Positions 1 to 6,803 of a DNA stretch of 64,000 bases are shown here, one piece after another (position 1 is the first letter of the stretch; each line of letters begins with the position of its first letter). The notes beneath the pieces were generated by a model that had not been told where the DNA came from, searched no databases, and saw only the letters and a list, made by a program, of their open reading frames with translations. The position numbers and the translations under genes were made by a program. Origin of the DNA: Micromonospora echinospora (GTDB taxonomy: Bacteria > Actinomycetota > Actinomycetes > Mycobacteriales > Micromonosporaceae); NCBI RefSeq assembly GCF_014203425.1, contig NZ_JACHJC010000001.1, forward strand, positions 4,428,001 to 4,492,000. Direction: 5' to 3'.

Positions 1-1
1 C

Positions 2-718
2 GCGCTGGCCGATCGCGCCGAACAGGCCGGCATGTCCGCCCGGCTGGCCATCGGTCCGAGCTTCGGCCAGTTCGCTCTCGCCGCGCACCTGGGCGTGCTG
101 CCGTTCGAGATCGCCGTCGAGCTCGTCATCGCCTTCTCCGACTGCGAGCTGGAGTACTTCCGAACCCGGCACACCGGCCTGGTGACCCGGTTCTTCTACC
201 GGCTCGACACGACAGGTCTGGCAGTGGTGCGCCGTGAGTTGACCGTGCGCGGCGCCTGGAACGAACTCTCCTGCGATCTCGACGCCGGCTTCGCCGCGCT
301 GACCCTAGCCAGAGACGCGGTGCCTGCTCTGGACGCCGCGGTGCGAGCGATCGGCGGAATCCCCCTCTACAGCCTCTCGCCGCCCGTGCACAGCTCGGCC
401 TTCGGTGAGCTCCGGGATCGGTGCGCCGAGGTCTGCCACGGTGTCGACTTCGCCGCGCCTCGCATGCCGGTTGTCTCCGACCACGACGGCACACTCGTCA
501 CGACCGGGCCAGGCGTACGTGAGCTCCTGCTGGCCGGGATCGTCCGCCCGGTGCGGTGGCCCGCCGCGATGGCCGCCCTGACCGGGGCCGGGGTGCGCAT
601 CGTCTGGGTTCCCGGACCGAGCAACCTGTTCGACCGGCTGGCGCGCACCGCCTTCGAGGTGCGCGCGGTCAACCCGGAGAACGCAGCGACAACGCGTGAG
701 GCGATTGACTTTCGATAG
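2..718 (+). CDS. Divergent ACP S-malonyltransferase-like protein, 5' partial
   Basis: The frame is open to the left window edge, so the true start lies outside. The visible part resembles the FabD/acyltransferase fold. GPSFG at nt 53-67 stands where FabD has GHSLG, so the nucleophile Ser is kept and the usual preceding His is Pro. PVHSSAF matches the PFHS catalytic-His segment, and the C-terminal half has the typical 'TTGPGVRELLLAGIVRPVRW' strand-helix. The Arg-containing segment that normally binds the malonyl carboxylate is not recognisable. It probably loads an acyl group on a carrier protein, but substrate cannot be assigned and the gene may be a decayed or specialised paralogue. The upstream neighbours that would decide this are out of the window. 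Confidence 0.7.
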   Translation, partial: ALADRAEQAGMSARLAIGPSFGQFALAAHLGVLPFEIAVELVIAFSDCELEYFRTRHTGLVTRFFYRLDTTGLAVVRRELTVRGAWNELSCDLDAGFAALTLARDAVPALDAAVRAIGGIPLYSLSPPVHSSAFGELRDRCAEVCHGVDFAAPRMPVVSDHDGTLVTTGPGVRELLLAGIVRPVRWPAAMAALTGAGVRIVWVPGPSNLFDRLARTAFEVRAVNPENAATTREAIDFR

Positions 719-733
719 GTTCCGCGCGATAGT
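705..733 (+). promoter_or_regulatory. Sigma-70-type promoter, probably leaderless
   Basis: TTGACT (705-710), a 17-bp spacer and GATAGT (728-733) sit so that the predicted transcription start, 7 nt after the -10 box, is the A of the ATG at 740. No ribosome-binding site fits between. Three CGATAG/C repeats (713-718, 727-732, 734-739) overlap the -10 region and are candidate binding sites for the HTH protein encoded in the same operon. Confidence 0.65.
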
Positions 734-739
734 CGATAC

Positions 740-1219
740 ATGCTTACGGCACACCGCGCGGTGACACCACTGCGCGCCTTCCTGGTCCTGCTGTTCGCGA
801 TCCTGGTGCTGTTCCAGACCATGTCGCTGCCCGGGCAGTTCGCGCACATGGCGCGCGAGAACCCGGACATGGCGTACCTGCGGTGGCCCGCCACCGCCGT
901 GACGATCTTCTGGGTGCTGTGCGTGCAGGTGGTGATCGTCTGCACCTGGCACCTGCTCACCCTCGTCAAACGCGACCGCATCTTCACCGAGGCGTCCCTG
1001 GGCTGGGTCGACGGGATCGTCTGGGCGGTCGCCGCCGCCTGGGTGGTGCTGGTCGGCGTGTTCGGCTACGTCGGCTTCAACGCCGACGACCCGGGCCTGC
1101 CGCTGCTGCTGTTCCTGCTGGTCACCGGCGTCAGCGTGCTGGGGCTGCTGATGGTCGTGCTGCGCGCGCTGCTGCGGCAGGCCACCACGCTGCGCACCGA
1201 CATGGAAGCGGTGATCTGA
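740..1219 (+). CDS. DUF2975 family membrane protein
   Basis: The protein has 159 residues with four predicted membrane helices (about residues 11-30, 50-72, 90-112 and 118-143) and a short charged tail. Size and pattern fit DUF2975, a family usually paired with a small Cro/CI-type regulator, as here. Function is unknown; the pairing suggests membrane-linked control of the regulator. The stop codon shares one base with the ATG of the next gene, which implies translational coupling. The start at 740 is the only sensible ATG and lies at the predicted transcription start. Confidence 0.75.
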   Translation: MLTAHRAVTPLRAFLVLLFAILVLFQTMSLPGQFAHMARENPDMAYLRWPATAVTIFWVLCVQVVIVCTWHLLTLVKRDRIFTEASLGWVDGIVWAVAAAWVVLVGVFGYVGFNADDPGLPLLLFLLVTGVSVLGLLMVVLRALLRQATTLRTDMEAVI

Positions 1220-1437
1220 TGCCGATCGTCGTGCGCATCGACGTGGAGCTGGCCAAGCGCAAGATGAGCGTCGGCGAGTTCGCCGAACGTGTCGGGCTCA
1301 CCCCGGCGAACGTCGCCGTGCTCAAGAACGGCCGCGCCAAGGCCGTCCGGTTCAGCACCCTGGAGGCCATGTGCCGGGTGCTCGACTGCCAGCCCGGCGA
1401 CCTGCTCGAATGGGTCGCCGACGAGGAGGACCGATGA
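1219..1437 (+). CDS. Small Cro/CI-type HTH regulator (YozG-like)
   Basis: The 72-residue protein is a single helix-turn-helix domain. Helices fit residues 12-22 (MSVGEFAERVG) and 25-36 (TPANVAVLKNG), followed by the 'FSTLEAMCRVLDCQPGDLLEW' segment typical of the YozG/HTH_26 subfamily. It overlaps both neighbours (TGATG upstream, ATGA downstream), so three proteins are made from one transcript. It probably represses its own promoter; CGATAG repeats there are a plausible target. The partner DUF2975 protein may modulate it. Confidence 0.8.
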   Translation: MPIVVRIDVELAKRKMSVGEFAERVGLTPANVAVLKNGRAKAVRFSTLEAMCRVLDCQPGDLLEWVADEEDR

Positions 1438-1598
1438 GACACCTGGCCGCCGCCGCCGCCCTGCTCGCCGTCGTGCTCGGCGTCACCGGCTTCGTGTACG
1501 GCGAGGCCGACGACTCCCCCGGCCTCCAGTTCCTGTCCGCGCTGCTCGTCATCGGCGCGGTCGCCATCGGCGTGCGCGTCGCCCGGCGTACCCGATAG
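1434..1598 (+). CDS. Small two-helix membrane protein
   Basis: The 54-residue protein starts at an ATG overlapping the HTH stop codon. It has two hydrophobic segments (about residues 4-21 and 32-47) separated by an acidic turn (GEADDSPG) and a basic end (RVARRTR). No family is recognised. Position as third gene of the DUF2975/HTH operon, with four-base overlap, is the main evidence that it is real. It may join the DUF2975 protein in the membrane. Confidence 0.6.
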   Translation: MRHLAAAAALLAVVLGVTGFVYGEADDSPGLQFLSALLVIGAVAIGVRVARRTR

Positions 1599-1625
1599 GG
1601 CCGGCGCCCCCTCGACGCCGGCCCT
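1597..1625. terminator. Bidirectional hairpin between convergent genes
   Basis: A perfect 10-bp stem (AGGGCCGGCG / CGCCGGCCCT) with a 9-nt loop lies between the convergent small membrane gene and rtcB. There is no U tract, as is common in actinomycetes. Confidence 0.6.
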
Positions 1626-1630
1626 GTCGC

Positions 1631-2830
1631 TCAGCCCTTCACGCAGACGACCTGCTTGAGGTGGGCGACCACCTCGACCAGGTCCTCCTGCTGGGCCATC
1701 ACCTCGGTGATGTCCTTGTACGCGCCGGGGATCTCGTCGACCACCCCGGCGTCCTTACGGCACTCCACCCCGGCGGTCTGCGCGGCCAGGTCCGCGGTGC
1801 TGTACATCCGCTTCGCCTGCCCCCGCGACATCCGCCGCCCGGCGCCGTGCGACGCCGAGCAGTACGCGTCCAGGTTCCCCTTGCCGCACACGATGTACGA
1901 GCCGGTGCCCATCGAGCCGGGGATGATGCCCAGGTCCCCCTTCCCGGCCCGGATCGCGCCCTTGCGGGTCACCAGCACGTCCACCCCGTCGTAGCTCTCC
2001 TCCGCCACGTAGTTGTGGTGGCAGGAGATCGGCTCGTCGTAACCCGCGTGCGGGAACGCCTCCCGCACCACCTGGCAGAGCAGCGCGAGCATGACCGCCC
2101 GGTTGCGGCGGGCGTACTCCTGCGCCCACCACAGGTCCCGCCGGTACGCCTCCATCTCCGGCGTGCCGGCGAGGAACACCGCGAGGTCCCGGTCCGGCAG
2201 GTCGGTGTTGTGCGGCAGCCCGCGCGCCACCGCCATGTGCCGCTCGGCCAGCTCCTTGCCGATGTTGCGGGAACCGGAGTGCAGCATCAGCCAGACCCGG
2301 CCGTCGTCCGGGCCGCCCTGCTCCAGGCACACCTCGATGAAGTGGTTGCCGCCGCCGAGCGTGCCGAGCTGCCGCTGCGCCCGCGTCTGGAGCTGCGCGA
2401 CCTTCCGGTCCAGCGTGCCGAACCGCCGCCAGAACTCGTCCCAGCCGGACTGCTCCAGGCCCCGGACCCGGCGCGGGTCGACCGCGTCGTCGCGCATCGC
2501 GAAGCCGACCGGAATCGCCGCCTCGATCGCCGAGCGCAGCGGCGCGAGGTCGTCGGGCAGGTCGGCGGCGGTCAGCGAGGTCCGCACCGCGGACATGCCG
2601 CAGCCGATGTCGACGCCGACCGCGGCCGGCGACACCGCCTGCCGCATCGCGATCACCGAGCCGACAGTGGCGCCCTTCCCGAAGTGCACGTCCGGCATCA
2701 CCGCGACGCCCTGCACCCACTGCAGCGCGCCGATGTTGCGCAGCTGCCGGGCCGCCTGCGCCTCGATCGTGTAGGGGTCGGTCCAGACCCGGACCGGCGC
2801 CCGGGTACCGGCCAGCGGGGTGAAACCCAT
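1631..2830 (-). CDS. rtcB: RNA-splicing ligase RtcB
   Basis: The 399-residue protein seals RNA 2',3'-cyclic phosphate or 3'-phosphate ends to 5'-OH ends using GTP and Mn2+. Visible family signatures include MPDVHFGKG (about 45-53), GVDIGCGM (72-79, metal-binding Asp and Cys), GGGNHFIEV (159-167), HSGSRNIG, CHHN and SHGAGR, which carries the His that becomes guanylylated. The ATG at 2830 is set by an AAGGAG box six bases upstream; longer frames run through the tRNA. Length matches the short bacterial RtcB class. The gene begins 30 nt after a tRNA-Glu gene on the same strand, so it may be co-transcribed with, or released from, a tRNA precursor. No archease or RtcA is nearby. Confidence 0.95.
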   Translation of the reverse strand: MGFTPLAGTRAPVRVWTDPYTIEAQAARQLRNIGALQWVQGVAVMPDVHFGKGATVGSVIAMRQAVSPAAVGVDIGCGMSAVRTSLTAADLPDDLAPLRSAIEAAIPVGFAMRDDAVDPRRVRGLEQSGWDEFWRRFGTLDRKVAQLQTRAQRQLGTLGGGNHFIEVCLEQGGPDDGRVWLMLHSGSRNIGKELAERHMAVARGLPHNTDLPDRDLAVFLAGTPEMEAYRRDLWWAQEYARRNRAVMLALLCQVVREAFPHAGYDEPISCHHNYVAEESYDGVDVLVTRKGAIRAGKGDLGIIPGSMGTGSYIVCGKGNLDAYCSASHGAGRRMSRGQAKRMYSTADLAAQTAGVECRKDAGVVDEIPGAYKDITEVMAQQEDLVEVVAHLKQVVCVKG

Positions 2831-2860
2831 CGTCGTCTCCTTGCTCGTGTCCGTCTGACG

Positions 2861-2933
2861 TAGGCCGTACGGGACTCGAACCCGTAGCCTCCCGGATGAG
2901 AGCCGGGTGAGCTGCCAGTTGCTCCAACGGCCC
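2861..2933 (-). tRNA. tRNA-Glu (CTC)
   Basis: Reading the minus strand gives a full 73-nt cloverleaf: 7-bp acceptor with a G1-U72 wobble, T8, 4-bp D stem GAGC/GCTC with G18G19, 5-bp anticodon stem CCCGG/CCGGG, loop CTCTCAT with anticodon CTC (plus-strand 2898-2900), a 5-nt variable loop, T stem ACGGG/CCCGT and loop TTCGAGT, then discriminator A. CCA is not encoded. The G-U first pair is unusual. It lies directly upstream of rtcB on the same strand. Confidence 0.9.
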
Positions 2934-2974
2934 AGGACGGCGTACGCCGTCGGCGGAGCTGCCCCGGAAACGGA

Positions 2975-3009
2975 GAACCGCCCGGCTCCGGTCTCGGGGC
3001 GGGCGGTTC
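2975..3009 (-). terminator. Terminator of the 38-codon gene
   Basis: A perfect 10-bp stem (GAACCGCCCG / CGGGCGGTTC) with a 15-nt loop lies 21 bp beyond the stop of the small gene and upstream of the tRNA. It separates the two transcription units. Confidence 0.6.
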
Positions 3010-3030
3010 GCGCGGATCGTCGCGCCGGCG

Positions 3031-3147
3031 CTAGACGCGCCACCACCCTGGTTGCCACTGCCGTCGCCGGCCCGTGCCCGGTTCGGACAGCAGGACACCG
3101 GCGCGCGGCGCTTGCCGCTCGGCGCGGGTGCGGTTCTGCTGCGACAC
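3031..3147 (-). CDS. Small Arg/Trp-rich protein, 38 residues
   Basis: GTG start, AGGGGAG ribosome-binding site six bases upstream, TAG stop. The product begins VSQQNRTRAERQAPR and ends GRRRQWQPGWWRV: strongly basic (9 Arg) with three Trp near the end, no signal peptide, no membrane segment. A TTGCCG-N18-TACCGT promoter lies upstream and a perfect hairpin follows, so it looks like a complete stand-alone unit. No family is recognised. A basic, Trp-rich tail suggests nucleic-acid or ribosome binding, but that is speculation. It sits next to the tRNA/rtcB block. Confidence 0.55.
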   Translation of the reverse strand: MSQQNRTRAERQAPRAGVLLSEPGTGRRRQWQPGWWRV

Positions 3148-3183
3148 GGTGGACTCCCCTGGTGGATCAGAACGTTGCCGCTC

Positions 3184-3213
3184 ACGGTACGGGGCACCGC
3201 GCACCGGCGGCAA
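3184..3213 (-). promoter_or_regulatory. Sigma-70-type promoter of the 38-codon gene
   Basis: On the minus strand, TTGCCG (3213-3208), an 18-bp spacer and TACCGT (3189-3184) predict a transcript starting about 30 nt before the GTG at 3147. Confidence 0.5.
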
Positions 3214-3306
3214 CGTGAATTTGCGAGTGAAGCCCTCGTATGAAGGAGGTCTCTGCGGAGGGATCAACTTCACGAGGAGCTTTAGGTGAGTACCAGCGAC
3301 AGACCG

Positions 3307-3981
3307 TCAGGACGGAACCTGGGCAAGCCTGAGCACGTATTCGAATCCGCGTTTCTGCGCGGGCGAATCCACCATTGGCAGGATCAGCGCTGGTATGCCG
3401 ACGGAAACCGATCCGCCGTCGCCAGCGGGATGATCACCGACCATCAGGGTCTGGCCCGGTGCGGCATGGAGGGCTTCGAGGGCGGCGACCCAGATCCGAG
3501 CGTCCGGTTTGACGAAGCCGACCTCGTAGGACAGTACGAACGCATCGACATAGCCGTCGAGTCCGTGCCGGGCAAAGCATTTGCGGATGTCCCAGCCGAC
3601 GTTGCTGACGACGCCGATGCGAACACCGCTGTCACGCAATGCGGACAGGGTGGCGACGGTGTCGGCGTACGGCTCGATTGCTTCGGCGTGTGTTTCGTGC
3701 ATGGCCGATGCCAGCGCCTGGTCAACCCCAGGAATCTGTTCCAGCACGGTGAGGATCGCCCGATCCCAGACTCGCGGATCTAGATCTCGGGCGATGTGGG
3801 CCGGATCCGCGGCCGTCTCCCGCAACAGGTCCGCGAAGTCGCCAGCAATACGGTGCGCCTCGCCGGCAGCCAATGCCCGGTCGATCGATGCCGCCGCGTT
3901 GCCCACCCAACGTTCCGAGTCTCTGGCGAACAGAGTCCAGGCGAAGTCGAACAATACTGTCGTCACGCGCCCGGCGGTCAT
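3307..3981 (-). CDS. HAD-superfamily hydrolase
   Basis: The 224-residue protein has the haloacid-dehalogenase layout: motif I VLFDFAWTLF (8-17), a helical cap, motif II VVSNVG, the Lys of motif III in FVKPDARIW and motif IV LMVGDHPAGD. The second Asp of motif I (DxD), the usual acid/base of phosphatases, is Ala here, so the protein is either a dehalogenase-like member or a weak phosphatase. Codon use is less GC-biased than in neighbouring genes, hinting at a different origin. It is monocistronic with open sequence on both sides. Substrate is unknown. Confidence 0.8.
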   Translation of the reverse strand: MTAGRVTTVLFDFAWTLFARDSERWVGNAAASIDRALAAGEAHRIAGDFADLLRETAADPAHIARDLDPRVWDRAILTVLEQIPGVDQALASAMHETHAEAIEPYADTVATLSALRDSGVRIGVVSNVGWDIRKCFARHGLDGYVDAFVLSYEVGFVKPDARIWVAALEALHAAPGQTLMVGDHPAGDGGSVSVGIPALILPMVDSPAQKRGFEYVLRLAQVPS

Positions 3982-4057
3982 CGCATCACCCTAGATCAAC
4001 ACGACGCGTCCGGGAGTGGTGGTCGACCTGGGTCGGGCAGGGCTGAGCCACCGGGCC

Positions 4058-4450
4058 TCACCCGGCGTGGGCGACCGGGTGGCGCCGCATCTCCTCCATG
4101 AACGGGTAACGCGCGGTCAGCTCGGCGAGCGTGATCCCGGCCCGCCAGGCGGCCGCGACCTGGGCGACCTGGAGCAGGTCGGTGGCGTCACCGCGGGCCT
4201 GGACGTCGCCGTCCACCCGCAGGTCGATCATGAAGTAGCGGGCCTGGGAACCGAGGCTGACGCAGACGACGCCCCGGGGTGAGGTCATCTCGGCGCAGGT
4301 GAAGCGGCTGCGCCCCTGCTCGGGCGCGGTGACCTCGCCGACGTCGAGCTGGTGCGCGGCGGCGGTCGCCACGAGCGCGGGCGCGAGACCGCCCGGCTCG
4401 ACCAGGTCCGGGTAGAGGCGCACACCCAGTGCGGCGGACACGTCGCTCAT
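4058..4450 (-). CDS. Conserved-type hypothetical protein, 130 residues
   Basis: The ATG at 4450 follows a GGGAG box; a longer upstream frame lacks one. The soluble protein (MSDVSAALGVRLYPDL...) has alternating strand and helix segments, a central 'RYFMIDLRVDGDV' strand pair and a C-terminal 'ARYPFMEEMRRHP' helix. It has no signal peptide, membrane helix or catalytic motif. I do not recognise a family. Codon bias fits the surrounding genome, which supports coding. The divergent neighbour is the esterase at 4598. Confidence 0.6.
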   Translation of the reverse strand: MSDVSAALGVRLYPDLVEPGGLAPALVATAAAHQLDVGEVTAPEQGRSRFTCAEMTSPRGVVCVSLGSQARYFMIDLRVDGDVQARGDATDLLQVAQVAAAWRAGITLAELTARYPFMEEMRRHPVAHAG

Positions 4451-4597
4451 GCCTGACTCCCACTTCCTTGTGACAGAGACCAGCAGCGCGCAGGTTACGG
4501 GTGTGTTACCGGCACGCACGGCCATCCTTTCCCGTACGACCGTCCCGGGGCAATAGGAACGCCCTCATCGAAGCCCTGCGAGGTACGCTGCCGCCTC

Positions 4598-5371
4598 ATG
4601 GCGCACATCCGGTGTGACTTCTTCTCCGAGGCGCTCGGCGTGGGCACCTCGATGACGGTGCTGCTGCCCGACCGGGGCGCCGCCGGGATCGGCATGGCGG
4701 GTTCCGGCGCGGACGGTGACCCGCCGGTGCTCTACCTGTTGCACGGGCTGACCGACGACGACACGGTGTGGACCCGCCGCACGTCGATCGAGCGGTACGT
4801 GGCGCCGCTGGGACTGGCCGTGGTGATGCCGCAGGCGCAGCGCAGCTTCTACTGCGACGAGGCGCACGGCAACCGCTACTGGACGTTCCTGAGCGAGGAG
4901 TTGCCCGAGGTGTGCCGGTCGTTGTTCCGGCTGTCCGACCGGCGGGAGGACACGTTCGTCGCGGGCCTGTCGATGGGCGGCTACGGCGCGGTGAAGTGGG
5001 CGCTGCGCCGGCCGGAGCGGTTCGCGGCGGCCGCCAGCCTGTCCGGGGCGCTGGACGTGACCCGCCGCCGCCACCATCCGACCCACCCGGTCGACCCGGC
5101 GGTGTGGCACACGGTCTGGGGCGACGACCCGGTGCCCGAGGACGACGACACGGTGGGGCTGCTGGAGCGCTCCGGCGACGACCGGCCGGCGCTCTACGTC
5201 GCCTGCGGCACCGAGGACTTCCTGTACGAGGACAACCTGCGGTTCCTCGACGCGGCCCGGAAACGCGACGTGCCGGTCACAGTCGACTTCGGTCCGGGTG
5301 ACCACGACTGGGCGTACTGGGACGCGCGCATCTCCGACGTGCTCGCCTGGCTGCCGCTGCGCGGGCGCTGA
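4598..5371 (+). CDS. Alpha/beta-hydrolase esterase (esterase D family)
   Basis: The 257-residue protein fits the putative-esterase family that includes S-formylglutathione hydrolases and mycolyltransferase-like folds. It shows LYLLHGLTDDD near residue 46 (oxyanion-hole region), the nucleophile elbow GLSMGGYG (Ser125), an Asp in CGTEDFLYEDN and the catalytic His in GPGDHDWAYWD near the C terminus. It has no signal peptide, so it is cytoplasmic. No ribosome-binding site is clear; a TACGCT hexamer eight bases before the ATG suggests a leaderless transcript. The natural substrate cannot be read from sequence. Confidence 0.85.
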   Translation: MAHIRCDFFSEALGVGTSMTVLLPDRGAAGIGMAGSGADGDPPVLYLLHGLTDDDTVWTRRTSIERYVAPLGLAVVMPQAQRSFYCDEAHGNRYWTFLSEELPEVCRSLFRLSDRREDTFVAGLSMGGYGAVKWALRRPERFAAAASLSGALDVTRRRHHPTHPVDPAVWHTVWGDDPVPEDDDTVGLLERSGDDRPALYVACGTEDFLYEDNLRFLDAARKRDVPVTVDFGPGDHDWAYWDARISDVLAWLPLRGR

Positions 5372-5381
5372 CCGGGCGGGC

Positions 5382-5888
5382 TCAGACGCCGACGGCGCCG
5401 TCGATCGCCTCCCGGATCAGGTCGGCGTGCCCGTTGTGCCGGGCGTACTCGTGCAGCATGTGCAGCATGACCAGGCGCAGCGACACGTCCTCGCCCCAGC
5501 GCGCCTGGTGACCTGTCACGTCGAGCGACGCGGCCTCCCGCTCGATGCGCCGGGCGTACTCGATCTCCCGCCGCCACGCCGCGAACGCCTCCGCCACGTC
5601 GGCGTCGCGGGCGTCGTACGCCTGCTGGAAGTCGCCACTGTCCGACCACACCAGCGGCACGTCCTCGGCGGCGATGACCCGGCGGAACCAGGTGCGCTCC
5701 ACCTCCGCCATGTGCCGGACCAGGCCGAGCAGGGACAGCGTGGACGGCGGCGACGCCTGCCTGCGCAACTGCTCGTCGGTCAGCCCTTCGCACTTGAGGG
5801 CCAGCGTGGCCCGGTGGAAGTCGAGGAACGCGCGCAGCGACTCCCGCTCGTCGGCGAGCAGCGGCGGGCCGATCCGTTCGGTCTTCAC
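5382..5888 (-). CDS. DinB/DUF664 family protein
   Basis: The 168-residue all-helical protein fits the DinB-like (DUF664) four-helix bundle. Candidate metal ligands are His in LVRHMAEVERTWF (about residue 59), and two His in LHMLHEYARHNGHADLIRE near the end, the usual three-His arrangement. Members act as metal-dependent thiol transferases with mycothiol or bacillithiol in some cases. The gene is convergent with the esterase (10-bp gap) and monocistronic. Confidence 0.85.
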   Translation of the reverse strand: MKTERIGPPLLADERESLRAFLDFHRATLALKCEGLTDEQLRRQASPPSTLSLLGLVRHMAEVERTWFRRVIAAEDVPLVWSDSGDFQQAYDARDADVAEAFAAWRREIEYARRIEREAASLDVTGHQARWGEDVSLRLVMLHMLHEYARHNGHADLIREAIDGAVGV

Positions 5889-5930
5889 GAGGGTCCAGCC
5901 TAGCCGTCGTGGATCATGGGAGCGACCGGG

Positions 5931-6755
5931 TCACCGCAGCGACGAGCCGGCCACCGGGAAGTCGAACCAGGTGTCCGGGTACGGCTCGTCGACGTACCGG
6001 TAGTGCCACCACTCCAGCGGATAGTTCTCGAAGCCCTGCGCGGACATCAGCCGGCGCAGCAGGTCCCGGTTGGTCCGGGCGGTGTCGCTGATCCGCGCGT
6101 CGGCGGTGTGGGCGCGCGGGTCGAAGCAGTCGAACCCGGTGCCCATGTCGATCGAGTCGTCGGCGAAGCGGCGGCCGGCCGGGTCGGTGCAAGGCACCAG
6201 CGGCTGGCCCGGCGCGTACGCGGCCTGCGTCGGCCCGGACACCGGCACCAGGGTCAGGTCGACGGTGCTGCCCCGGCTGTGCGCGGTGGGCGCGCCAATG
6301 TACCCGTCGGCGAACAGCCGGTCCTTGGGCACGGCGGGGTAGAACTCGCCTTTCATCAGCTGGTCGCCGGGGAGTTTCGCCCAGGCGACGAAGTCGTCCG
6401 CCGCGCGCTGCGGCCGGTAGCAGTCGTACACCTTGAGGCTGTGCCCACCGGCCAGCGCGGCGGTCTGCACCCGGTGCAGCGCCTGCGCCGCCGGGCGGGT
6501 GAGCAGGCAGCGTGGTTCGGCGTACCCGTCGATCGGGCGGCCGACGAAGTTGTGCGGGCCCGCGTACCGGATGTCGGTGCGGACGGTGGGGTCGACGGCG
6601 CTCAGGTCCACGATGTCCGCCGGCGCGCGCGGCCCGGTCGGGGTGGGTGACGGCGGCGCGGACGGCGACGGCGACGGGGGCGGCCGCTGGCAGGCGGCGG
6701 CGAGCAGCGTGGCCGCCACGGCGAGGACCGCCGTCGTGCGTCTGCCGGTGCCCAC
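5931..6755 (-). CDS. D-Ala-D-Ala dipeptidase (VanX/DdpX-like) lipoprotein
   Basis: The N terminus is a lipoprotein signal (basic MGTGRR, hydrophobic core, lipobox LAAAC with Cys22), followed by a Pro/Ser linker. The body is peptidase family M15D: substrate/metal segments AHSRGSTVDLTLV (His and Asp Zn ligands) and EWWHYRY (catalytic Glu and third His ligand). It should hydrolyse D-Ala-D-Ala outside the membrane, in cell-wall turnover rather than resistance, since no vanHA genes are near. The stop lies 42 bp from the divergent-side DinB gene; the upstream acetyl-xylan esterase is transcribed the same way 48 bp away. Confidence 0.88.
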   Translation of the reverse strand: MGTGRRTTAVLAVAATLLAAACQRPPPSPSPSAPPSPTPTGPRAPADIVDLSAVDPTVRTDIRYAGPHNFVGRPIDGYAEPRCLLTRPAAQALHRVQTAALAGGHSLKVYDCYRPQRAADDFVAWAKLPGDQLMKGEFYPAVPKDRLFADGYIGAPTAHSRGSTVDLTLVPVSGPTQAAYAPGQPLVPCTDPAGRRFADDSIDMGTGFDCFDPRAHTADARISDTARTNRDLLRRLMSAQGFENYPLEWWHYRYVDEPYPDTWFDFPVAGSSLR

Positions 6756-6803
6756 CCGCCGTGTCTACCAGCCCCGGCGGGCCGGCATCGGCGGAACCGG
6801 TGG

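Noticed and set aside
1289..2863. 524-codon plus-strand frame over rtcB
   Set aside because: Arg/Pro/His-rich shadow of rtcB produced by GC3 bias.
3286..3783. 165-codon plus-strand frame with GAGGAG before a GTG
   Set aside because: It is antisense to the HAD gene, whose motifs are clear; its protein has no family features and follows the reverse reading.
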